Part shown: piece after piece, positions 9,447-18,304 of the stretch
Layout of the letters: every line of letters starts with the position of its first letter
Numbering within the stretch: the stretch's first letter is position 1
Assembly (NCBI GenBank): GCA_032716605.1
Contig: CM064517.1
Coordinates: forward strand, 19,946,742 to 20,010,741
Direction: 5' to 3'
DNA: 64,000 bases
DNA from: Paralithodes platypus
Taxonomy: Eukaryota; Arthropoda; Malacostraca; Decapoda; Lithodidae
Program-made: the position numbers and the translations under genes
Notes under the pieces: model-generated
Told to the model about the DNA's origin: nothing
Database searches by the model: none
The model's input: only the letters and a program-made list of their open reading frames with translations

Positions 9447-9640
9447 GTCTTAATACTGAACTGGTAAACCTACAGTAAGTCCCGAGGCCAAATTCCCATG
9501 CGTCAATGGGAAAATATAGGGGTGGAATTCGTGCTGCACTTAAGGGAGCTGCAGCATAATTCGTGCTGCACTTAAGGGAGCTGCAGCATAATTCGTGCTG
9601 CACTTAAGGGAGCTGCAGCATAATTTACTGGTTCGGCTCA
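9444..9640 (+). repeat. tRNA-like SINE remnant with a 32-bp triplication
   Basis: ACTGAACTGGTAAACC followed by CCATGCGTCAATGGGA resembles the sequence at 44880-44950 and is compatible with the middle of a tRNA-derived SINE. At about 9527-9622 the 32-bp unit ATTCGTGCTGCACTTAAGGG + AGCTGCAGCATA is repeated three times exactly in tandem. Confidence 0.6.
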
Positions 9641-9645
9641 ATGGT

Positions 9646-9972
9646 TTAAGGAGGGGGTTTAGTTTGCTCTCTAAACCTCTATCAAGCTTAAACAAAACAC
9701 CCACAAGACCCCCCTTCGATATAAATTTGTATATTTTTCGGTAAAAAAATGTCCCGGCCGAAGGCCGATTCCTCTTCAAATACAGGCTCGCTATCGCTTG
9801 CCAGGAAAAAATATCGACACCTAAACGGCACGAAAGGTCTTAATATTGACTAAGAAATGGGTCAAAATGTCTGAAAAACGCCAAACTAATGGGGCGAATG
9901 TCTTGTAATCTCATAACTAATAGGGCTAAACATTAGGGAGGAGGACTCTAAAAACCAACTGCCTCCCCTTAA
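9646..9972 (-). mobile_element. Family A TTAA element
   Basis: Complete copy. In minus orientation it shows CCTCCATCAAGCTT-like (here ACCTCTATCAAGCTT), TTTTTCGGTAAAAAAATG, GGCCGAAGGCC hairpin, GGCTCGCTATCGCTTGCC core, ATCGACACCTAAACGGCACG, and repeated AACTAATGGGGCGAA motifs. It ends CTCCCC + TTAA. Confidence 0.88.
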
Positions 9973-10121
9973 GTCTAATAAGATCGTTTGGTGGTGGCTC
10001 TTATATAATTAACATAGACGGAGAGGTCCGTAGTTTTACTCTATAGCTCACAGAGTTTCGTCCTAAGCTGTAAACATGGTCTTACTGTGACTAAATATAA
10101 GTAAATACACAAAGATCAGAT
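9973..10121. other. Spacer, no recognisable feature
   Basis: About 150 bp of ordinary sequence between two family A copies in the same orientation. Confidence 0.5.
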
Positions 10122-10458
10122 TTAAGGGCAGGTTTTTAGTGTGTTTCCTAGACTTCCATCAAGCTTGAAATTACACCCCCATGACCCCTTTTCAAGATAA
10201 ATTTGTACATTTTTCGGTAGAAAAATGTCCCGGCCGAAGGCCAGTTCCTCTTAAATTACAGGCTCGCTATCGCTCGCCCGGAAAAAATCGACACCTAAAT
10301 GGGACGAAAGGTCTTAAAAAGTGACATAAATGGGGTGAAAGTTCTTAAAATCGCCAAACTAATGGGGCGAACGTCTTAAAATCTCAAAATCAATGGGGCT
10401 AAACATGAGGGAGAAAGGGGTAAAGAAAAAAATCCCTCAAGTGGAAATCTCCCCTTAA
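10122..10458 (-). mobile_element. Family A TTAA element
   Basis: Complete copy, minus orientation: TTAAGGGCAGG, TTCCATCAAGCTTGAAAT, TTTTTCGGTAGAAAAATG, GGCCGAAGGCC, core GGCTCGCTATCGCTCGCC, ATCGACACCTAAATGGGACG, and CTCCCCTTAA at the right end. Confidence 0.9.
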
Positions 10459-10545
10459 AGGATTAATTGACATTATATTATGCATGCCACTCATTTGGAG
10501 AGATTCTTCTTAATCTGAACAATATCGTCTGAGGGTAGAGATAGG
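10459..10545. mobile_element. Possible family C right-arm fragment
   Basis: GATTCTTCTTAATCTGAACA + ATATCGTCTGAGGGTAG parallels the C right arm (GATCCTTCCTAAGCTGCATA, ATCGTCTAAATATAG). Weak and partial. Confidence 0.35.
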
Positions 10546-11070
10546 CGAATTAAAGCGTGTTGTTGCATACAAAGAGTTCATGTGTTTGATATATAACCTG
10601 GAATGTCTCATAAATTACAGACATGACTTGGATTTTCTTTGCCATGAAATATGTGAGTAATATTTCATTTCACCTTCACACCTCAAATAAGGATATTTTA
10701 GACTTTAGAGATTGGGATCTAAAATATGCTGCACAATACCGTCTGACCTCCCTTACGTGAATTAGTGTTATCGATAAACAGCCTGGCTCCCCTTTCTTCC
10801 CATCTACTGCAAACACATTTAGTATATTCAGCCCACATGCAATATAACAATGTGTAACATTTGTAAACATTGTCCCTATTCTATTATATATACCTAGGCT
10901 CACTTTTTTTTTTTTTTTTTTTTATTTTTTTTTTTTTATTTTTTTTTTTTTTCCTGACTGACGAATTCTATATATTTTCCCCTTTCATTCCTGAGGTCAA
11001 TTCGAAGCTGAGTATAATAGTCTGGCAGTGGTATTGTTGGAGTAGTGACGTCATCGTGTGATTGAAGGAG
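10546..11070. other. No gene recognised; contains a poly-T tract
   Basis: AT-rich. The poly-T run at about 10904-10952, with two A interruptions, could be a LINE/SINE tail in minus orientation, but no element body was recognised beside it. Short open frames lack codon character. Confidence 0.5.
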
Positions 11071-11445
11071 TTAAGGGGATAGGAGTAGTTTTTGTAGACC
11101 CCCTTCTCCCTCATGTTTAGCCCCATTAGTTTTTAGATTTTTTAAGATGTTTGCCCCCATTAGTTTGTCTATTTGAAGACCGTTTGCCCCATTTATTTGT
11201 CAATAATAAGACCTTTCTTGCTGTTTCGGTGTCGATTTTTTTCCTGACGAACGATAGTGCCCCTGTAATTTTGGTAGAACCGACCTTCGACTGGGACATT
11301 TTTCTACCGAAAAAAAATACAAATAAATCTAGAAGGGGGATCTAATGGAGGCATATTCAAGTTTGATGGAGGTCTAGGGAGGAACATAAAAAATATTAAT
11401 AAATATATTAAGTAATTGACCAAAAAATTAACCCTTCCCCCTTAA
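11071..11445 (+). mobile_element. Family A TTAA element
   Basis: Complete, plus orientation: TTAAGGGGATAGG, CCCCCTTCTCCCTCATGTTT, AGCCCCATTAG, core diverged to GACGAACGATAGTGCCCCTG, TTTTTCTACCGAAAAAAAAT, GATGGAGGTCTAGGGAGGAA, CCCTTCCCCC + TTAA. Shares its right TTAA with the next element. Confidence 0.88.
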
Positions 11446-11655
11446 CCCCTTCTGTACCGGTGACGACCTTTTCATTAGATTCTGGCCATTTTTAGACGAT
11501 TTTATTCAGCTTAGGAAGGGCTTCTACACATGCAAAGGCTGCAGACTCTCTCCATTGATCCTTTTAGCTACTATACATCTTTCCGAAGCTTCATAAAATC
11601 GTCTATATTTAGCAGAAGTAAAGACAAAATACGTCACCGGTACAGAAGGGGTTAA
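11442..11655. mobile_element. Family C TTAA foldback element
   Basis: TTAACCCCTTCTGTACCGGT to CACCGGTACAGAAGGGGTTA. The terminal 20 bp match as an inverted repeat, with internal inverted arms TTCAGCTTAGGAAGGG and TTTCCGAAGCTTCATAAAAT. Directly abuts the A element at one TTAA. Confidence 0.9.
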
Positions 11656-11743
11656 GCGAGTACGCTTATATTACATGGTATAAGTAAGCGTGGATTCCGG
11701 GCCAGTATTCCTAGGCAAACCACCCATCATTGTTAGTGGTAAC

Positions 11744-11956
11744 TATAGGTAGCGCCAACGAACTTGATAATAATCTGGACCACTTAACTTCTTATAACTC
11801 AAAAAGAATGAAAACAATCGGGCTGACATTTCTATCATTTGGGAAGAGTCCGCTTGGAAATTGGTGTGTACATTTACAGCCAGTTTGCTCAAGGTCTTTT
11901 TGAGTTACGAGGTCAGGGATCGAGATAATTGTCAAGTTGGTTGGCGCTACCCATAG
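11744..11956. mobile_element. Family D foldback element
   Basis: About 210 bp with inverted ends TATAGGTAGCGCCAACGAAC and GTTGGTTGGCGCTACCCATA, inner arms ACTTCTTATAACTCAAAAAG and TTTTTGAGTTACGAGGTCAG, and a non-symmetric core TTTGGGAAGAGTCC...TTTACAGCCAG. Related copies lie at 17551 and 29892. Confidence 0.85.
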
Positions 11957-12122
11957 TAGAGTCTGGCCGTTCTGGCTACCATTAGATGATTTCAGTCAGT
12001 ATAAGAAGGATCTATAGCAATTAAAAGACTACACACTATCTCCATTAACCCTTTACCTACCACAGATCTTTCCTAAGCTGCATAGAATACCATAATCTAG
12101 CTAGCACAAACTATAAGAAATG
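11957..12122. mobile_element. Family C element, ends degraded
   Basis: TTCTGGCTACCATTAGATGA, ATAAGAAGGATCTATAGCAA, TTAACCCTTTACCTACCACA and TCTTTCCTAAGCTGCATAGA are the inner C landmarks in order. The GTACCGG ends are missing. Confidence 0.65.
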
Positions 12123-12136
12123 TTACCCTTGCTCTT

Positions 12137-12351
12137 GTAACCCGTTCAGTACCGGTGACGTCCTCTTCATGTTATAAAGGCTACTTACTATTAGGCGATT
12201 TTATTCAGCTTAGGAAGGACGTCTACCCAATAATAGGCTACAGCCTATCTCAATGTATCCCTTGAGCTGCCGTACATCCTCCCTAAACTGCACAACATCG
12301 TGTAAAAATAGGTAGACTAACCTATAAAAGACGTCTCCGGTACACACTCGG
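12137..12351. mobile_element. Family C foldback element
   Basis: GTAACCCGTTCAGTACCGGT at the left and GACGTCTCCGGTACACACTC at the right, with inner arms TTCAGCTTAGGAAGGACGTC and TCCTCCCTAAACTGCACAAC. The terminal TTAAs are degraded. Confidence 0.8.
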
Positions 12352-12432
12352 AGGTTGGCAGTCTAGGGAGGAAATTAAAAATATCATAGAAAGATAAGTA
12401 AACAAACAAATAATGTGCCCATCCCCCCTTAA
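12352..12432 (+). mobile_element. Family A tail fragment
   Basis: GTCTAGGGAGGAAATTAAAA + AATAATGTGCCCATCCCCCC + TTAA is the last 80 bp of an A element. Confidence 0.7.
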
Positions 12433-12445
12433 GCCATTTATCACG

Positions 12446-12728
12446 TGACTCATCAAGCTTTAAAAAACACACCTGGACCCCCTTTCAAGATAAATTTGTA
12501 CATTTTTCGATATAAAAATTTCTCTCTTAAAATTACAGACTCGCTATCGCTCGCCAGGATTTTTTTTTTACACCTAAATAATACGAAAGCTCTTGATATT
12601 GATATAGAAATGGGACGAAAGGTTATAAAATCGACAAACTAATGGGGCGAATGTCTTAAAATTTGAAAACTAATGGGGCTAAACATGAGGAAGAAAGGGG
12701 ACCAGTAAAACGACCCACATCCCCCTTA
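12446..12728 (-). mobile_element. Family A element, left end lost
   Basis: Starts at CATCAAGCTTTAAAAAACAC. TTTTTCGATATAAAAATTTC lacks the usual GGCCGAAGGCC hairpin (deleted). Core CTCGCTATCGCTCGCC is present, then the AACTAATGGGGCGAA motif and CCCCCTTAA. Confidence 0.82.
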
Positions 12729-12896
12729 AAATATGGCACATCATATACCTGTTGGCCTCATTCAACAGCTTTCATTTGCTCAACGACGTAACCCAAGAGC
12801 AACAGGTAGAAGTAGTATAAGGATTTTAATGGACACTGCTTGGGCCTGAGTAGATTTGTGGAGTGTCCGCTGTTAAGGCCCTTATCTAGCCATCAA
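12729..12896. other. Spacer, no recognisable feature
   Basis: Ordinary mixed sequence. No repeat family or coding signal recognised. Confidence 0.45.
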
Positions 12897-13260
12897 TTGA
12901 GGGGATACGGTTTATAGTTTGGTCCTTTTGATTTATTTATATATTATTTGTTTTGTTTTTAGTTTCTTCCCTAGACCTCCATCAAGATGAAGAACCCCCC
13001 CCCCCCCCTTCAAGATAAATGTGTAAATTATTTGGTAGAAAACTGTACCGGCCGAAGGCCGGTTCCCCTTAAAATCGCAGGTTCGCTATCGCTCGCCAGG
13101 AAAAAAATCGACACCTGAAAGTCCTGAACCTGACAACGAAATTGGGTGAAATTGTCTTAGAATCACCAAACTAATAGGTCAAACGTCTTATAATCTCAAA
13201 ACATATGGAGCTAAACATGAGGGGGAAGTGGGTCTAGAAAAGCGACCTATCTCGCCTTAA
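12897..13260 (-). mobile_element. Family A element
   Basis: Minus orientation: GGGGATACGG, CCTCCATCAAGATGAAG, a 14-C run (12995-13008), GGCCGAAGGCCGG hairpin, core GTTCGCTATCGCTCGCC, ATCGACACCTGAAAG, and TCGCCTTAA at the end. The left TTAA is mutated to TTGA. Confidence 0.85.
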
Positions 13261-13274
13261 TAAAATCGGACAAG

Positions 13275-13376
13275 TTTTGGACATGTAATTAAGCCCATCC
13301 ACCACCACTACCTCCACCACCTCATACCACCACACCCACCATCACTACCACTGTCTCCACGCACCGCCACTTCCAC
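13275..13376. repeat. ACC/CCA-rich low-complexity sequence
   Basis: Imperfect CCACCA/CCATCA triplets, start of a larger ACC-rich field that continues after the D4 palindrome. Confidence 0.8.
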
Positions 13377-13592
13377 TATAGTCTATTCGCTGTAAGTAGG
13401 CGAGAAATCATGACCTCTAATCCTCTGTAACTAAAAAACGACTAGAGTAATCAGAGCTAATATTTCTACCATTTGGGAAGAGTCGGCCAAGGAATAGATG
13501 TGGAAATTTACAGCCAAATTGCTATAGCCCTTTTTGTGTTACAGAGGATTAGAGGTTATGATTTCTCGCCTACTTACAGCGAATAGACTATA
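13377..13592. mobile_element. Long-armed palindrome with family D core (D4)
   Basis: 55-bp arms (13377-13431 and 13538-13592) are reverse complements with a single mismatch; the outer end reads TATAGTCTATTCGCTGTAAG. The interior ACCATTTGGGAAGAGTC...AAATTTACAGCCAAATTGCT is shared with the D copies, but the termini are different. Sits within ACC-rich DNA. Confidence 0.88.
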
Positions 13593-14046
13593 CCACTACC
13601 TTCCCACACACCCACATAGCTACCATCCACCACCATTACCTCCCCACACCTTCACATCCACCACCTACATCACCATCACTATCACCACCACAACTACCAC
13701 ATCACCACCTTTATTGATTGCTCGACTACCACATACACCACCACTAATACCATCACAACTAAAACACCACTACCAAACCAATACCATCACGAAACATCAC
13801 CACAACTTTCATGAAAACCACCACCACACCCACCACTACGACCATAACCACAACAACCACCACCACTTCTACCACTAATACCACCACAACTATCACCCTA
13901 ACAGTAACAGTAACAGTCTCTCGTGTAGTGGTGTATAATGTTCACCACCATATTCATCACTACTACACCCCCACCTCTACCACCAGTACCATCCCCATAA
14001 CCACCACCACCATAATCCCTACCACCAACCACCACTACCACCGCCT
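13593..14046. repeat. ACC/CAC-rich triplet repeat
   Basis: Imperfect CCACCA, CATCAC, CTACCA repeats with one (ACAGTA) patch near 13905. His/Pro/Thr-rich open frames are repeat artefacts. Confidence 0.9.
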
Positions 14047-14449
14047 TTAAGGGGATAGTGGCTTTAAGGGGATAGTGGCTTTAAGGGGATAGTGGCTTTT
14101 TTGTATTATTATTATTCAGATATTCATATAATTTTGAATTTCCTCGCTAGACCTCCATCAAGCTTTTATAAACACTCCCTAGACCCCCCTTCAAGATAAA
14201 TTTGTAAAAATTTTGGTGGAAAAATGTCACTGCCAAAGGCCGATTCCTCTGAAATTTACGGGCTCGCTATCGCTCACCAGGAAAAAATCTACACCAAAAT
14301 GACAAGCATGGTCTTAAAATTGACAACGAAATGGGGCGAAAGGTGTTAAAATCGTCAAACTAATGGGCCCAACGTCTAATAATTTGATAACTAATGTGGC
14401 TAAACACGAGGAAGAAGGGGGACCCGAACCCCGGTCCATCTCCCCTTAA
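14047..14449 (-). mobile_element. Family A element with triplicated end
   Basis: The terminal 18 bp TTAAGGGGATAGTGGCTT occurs three times in tandem (14047-14100). Then CCTCCATCAAGCTTTTAT, TTTTGGTGGAAAAATGTCAC, core GGCTCGCTATCGCTCACC, the AACTAATGGGCCCAA block and TCTCCCCTTAA follow. All landmarks are in minus orientation. Confidence 0.88.
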
Positions 14450-14545
14450 CCTTGATGCAGTATTACCCCTGGGAGTGATTAGTAATGCTCGCTCAGGTAA
14501 CATAGTAATGCTCGCTCAGGTAACAGCGTATGATTAGACCCCACC
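14450..14545. other. Short spacer with an 18-bp direct repeat
   Basis: AGTAATGCTCGCTCAGGTAA occurs twice in tandem (about 14482-14524). Otherwise unremarkable. Confidence 0.5.
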
Positions 14546-14770
14546 ACCCTCCCTTGCTTATCCTAATCCTGCCTCCTATGTCTGCACCACCACCACCACC
14601 ACCACTACTACTACTACTACTACAAGGCCTTCACTACTACTACCACCACCACTACCAGTACTATTACCAAACCACAACCACAACAACAACAACCACTAAC
14701 ATTATTATCACCATACCACAAACACCACCACTGCTGCTACAACACCCTCACTACTACTACTACTGATATC
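14546..14770. repeat. ACC/ACT triplet-rich sequence
   Basis: CACCACCACCACTACTACTA and related triplets; the first degenerate unit of the following satellite is already visible at about 14690-14765. Confidence 0.85.
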
Positions 14771-14780
14771 ACCATAACTT

Positions 14781-14830
<50 letters not shown>

Positions 14831-17165
14831 CTTCTAACATCATTATCACCATACCACAAACACCACCACTGCTGCTACAACACCCTCACTACTACTACTA
14901 CCACCACTACTGATATCACCATAACACAACAACAACAACAACAACAACTTCTAACATCATTATCACCATACCACAAATACCACCACTGCTGCTACAACAC
15001 CCTCACTACTACTACTACCACCACTACTGATATCACCATAACACAACAACAACAACAACTTCTAACATCATTATCACCATACCACAAACACCACCACTGC
15101 TGCTACAACACCCTCACTACTACTACTACCACCACAACTGATATCAGCATAACATAACAACAACAACAACAACAAAAACAACAACAACAACAACTTCTAA
15201 CATCATTATCACCATACCACAAATACCACCACTGCTGCTACAACACCCTCACTACTACTACTACCACCACTACTGATATCACCATAACACAACAACAACA
15301 ACAACAACTTCTAACATCATTATCACCATACCACAAACACCACCACTGCTGCTACAACACCCTCACTACTACTACTACCACCACTACTGATATCACCATA
15401 ACACAACAACAACAACAACAACTTCTAACATCATTATCACCATACCACAAACACCACCACTGCTGCTACAACACCCTCACTACTACTACTACCACCACTA
15501 CTGATATCACCATAACACATCAACAACAACAACAACTTCTAACATCATTATCACCATACCACAAACACCACCACTGCTGCTACAACACCCTCACTACTAC
15601 TACTACCACCACAACTGATATCACCATAACACAACAACAACAACAACAACAACTTCTAACATCATTATTACCATACCACAAACACCACCACTGCTGCTAC
15701 AACATCCTCACTACTACTACTACTACCACTACTGATATCACCATAACACAACAACAACAACAACAACTTCTAACATCATTATCACCATACCACAAACACC
15801 ACCACTGCTGCTACAACACCCTCACTACTACTACTACTACTACCACTACTGATATCACCATAACACAACAACAACAACAACTTCTAACATCATTATCACC
15901 ATACCACAAACACCACCACTGCTGCTACAACACCCTCACTACTACTACTACCACCACTACTGATATCACCATAACACAACAACAACAACAACAACTTCTA
16001 ACATCATTATCACCATACCACAAACACCACCACTGCTGCTACAACACCCTCACTACTACTACTACCACCACAACTGATATCAGCATAACATAACAACAAC
16101 AACAACAACAACAACAACTTCTAACATCATTATCACCATACCACAAACACCACCACTACTGCTACAACACCCTCACTACTACTACTACCACCACTACTGA
16201 TATCACCATAACACATCAACAACAACAACAACTTCTAACATCATTATCACCATACCACAAACACCACCACTGCTGCTACAACACCCTCACTACTACTACT
16301 ACCACCACTACTGATATCACCATAACACAACAACAACAACAACAACAACTTCTAACATCATTATCACCATACCACAAACACCACCACTGCTGCTACAACA
16401 CCCTCACTACTACTACTACCACCACAACTGATATCAGCATAACATAACAACAACAACAACAACAACAACAACAACTTCTAACATCATTATCACCATACCA
16501 CAAACACCACCACTGCTGCTACAACACCCTCACTACTACTACTACCACCACTACTGATATCACCATAACACATCAACAACAACAACAACTTCTAACATCA
16601 TTATCACCATACCACAAACACCACCACTGCTGCTACAACACCCTCACTACTACTACTACCACCACTACTGATATCACCATAACACAACAACAACAAAAAC
16701 AACAACAACTTCTAACATCATTATCACCATACCACAAACACCACCACTGCTGCTACAACACCCTCACTACTACTACTACCACCACAACTGATATCAGCAT
16801 AACACAACAACAACAACAACAACAACTTCTAACATCATTATCACCATACCACAAACACCACCACTGCTGCTACAACACCCTCACTACTACTACTACCACC
16901 ACTACTGATATCACCATAACACAACAACAACAACAACAACTTATAACATCATTATCACCATAACACAAACACCACCACTGCTGCTACAACACCCTTACTA
17001 CTACTACTACCACCACTACTGATATCACCATAACACAACAACAACAACAACAACAACTTCAAACATCATTATCACCATACCACAAACACCACCACTGCTG
17101 CTACAACACCCTCACTACTACTACTACTACTACTACTACCACTACTGATATCACCATAGCTTAAC
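14771..17165. repeat. About 115-bp triplet-derived satellite, about 20 units
   Basis: The block TTCTAACATCATTATCACCA recurs at about 14831, 14947, 15060, 15196, 15310, 15422 and on to about 17058. Each unit continues with CCACAAACACCACCACTGCT, a (CTA)n run, ACTGATATCACCATAAC and a (CAA)n run of 5-14 copies. Non-triplet parts are highly conserved while (CAA)n and (CTA)n lengths vary, explaining the variable period (108-136 bp). Confidence 0.95.
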
Positions 17166-17550
17166 AACACCAACAACTACTACCATTATTATCCCCAAAC
17201 CACAAACACCACTATAATCACCACCACTGCCACCATCACTACAACCACCACCAATACCACCATCCACACCATCACCAGCACTGACCTTGCGGTACGCCCA
17301 TGGGGGTAATTAGTAAGTTGGTCTGAGGTAGTGGTGTATAATCTACTCCTACCCTGATTCCTACATCTTCCCCACAATCACCATCACTACCAACACAACC
17401 AATACCATCACCACCACCACCACCACCACCCATACCATATTCCCCCCCCCCCCCCCCCACCACAACCAATATCATCATCCTCACCACCACCACATCTAAT
17501 ACCACCACCACCACCACCATCACTACAACCACTACCACCACCAATATACT
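17166..17550. repeat. ACC-rich triplet repeat with poly-C run
   Basis: CCACCA/CATCAC triplets; an 18-base C run (interrupted by none) ends at about 17458. Open frames on the minus strand encode only Val/Gly/Met runs. Confidence 0.9.
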
Positions 17551-17762
17551 GTAGGTAGCGCCAACGAACTTGACAATAATCTTGACCCATTAACTTCTCA
17601 TAACTCAAAATATATGAAAGCAATCGAGCTGACATGCCTACCATTTGGGAAGAGCCCACCAGAAAATAGGTGTGGATATTTACAGCCAGATTGCTCTAGG
17701 GCCTTTTGAGTTATTAGAAGTTAAGGGGTCAAAATGATTTCAAGTTCGTTGGCGCTACCTAT
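17551..17762. mobile_element. Family D foldback element
   Basis: Inverted ends GTAGGTAGCGCCAACGAACT and AAGTTCGTTGGCGCTACCTA (near perfect), inner arms TAACTTCTCATAACTCAAAA and TTTTGAGTTATTAGAAGTTA, core CATTTGGGAAGAGCCCACC. Inserted in ACC-rich satellite, which resumes immediately after it. Confidence 0.9.
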
Positions 17763-17825
17763 ACCAACACAACCAATACCATCACAACCACTACCATCAC
17801 CATCACTACCAACACAACCAATACC
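17763..17825. repeat. ACC-rich satellite, left part
   Basis: ACACAACCAATACCATCAC and CACCATCACTACCAACACAA are units of the satellite that continues after 21627; LINE-beta interrupts it. Confidence 0.9.
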
Positions 17826-17860
17826 CCCTTACCCCATCCCACCAGCGTCAACTATCACCA

Positions 17861-18262
17861 GGGAACGACGGATGGACGCTGGTAAAGGGTAGGAAGCGAA
17901 ACCAGGACTACCAAAGGAAGGTAACAACTGGAGTGAAAGGTTCCAAAAAGAGTGATGGCTTGTCATTTAAAGGTGCTGCAAGATCAATTGATGTTTTCAT
18001 TGGAAGAGTTGACAACGATGCAACGGAGAAAGACTTACAAGATTATATTAAGGAGGTATTTAAAATAGAAATTATAGCTTTAAGTAAATTAAACATTAGA
18101 TCCTTTGATCATCAAGCTTTTAAAGTAACGGTAAAACTATCAGAGAGAGAAAAATTATTTAATGAAGCATTATGGCCTGAAGAAATAGTAGTGGACAAGT
18201 TTTTTAATAGGTCCCGAGGACTTGAGGCACAAGCTAGTACATCATTAGTATTTACCATTTAG
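17861..18262 (+). pseudogene. LINE-beta ORF1, C-terminal part
   Basis: Gag-like nucleic-acid-binding ORF1 of a LINE, 5' truncated. Frame 2 is open from about 17861 to a TAG at 18260-18262. It begins with a basic stretch (GWTLVKGRKRNQDYQRK), followed by a fold-like region with IDVFIGRVDNDATEKDL and FDHQAFKVTV, and ends FTI-stop. The N-terminal zinc-finger or coiled-coil part, if the element had one, is missing. Function assigned from position upstream of the endonuclease ORF and general character, not from a diagnostic motif. Confidence 0.65.
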
Positions 18263-18304
18263 ATATTCTTCACGTTTATATTTTTTAGTTATTTCTTTTT
18301 AATA

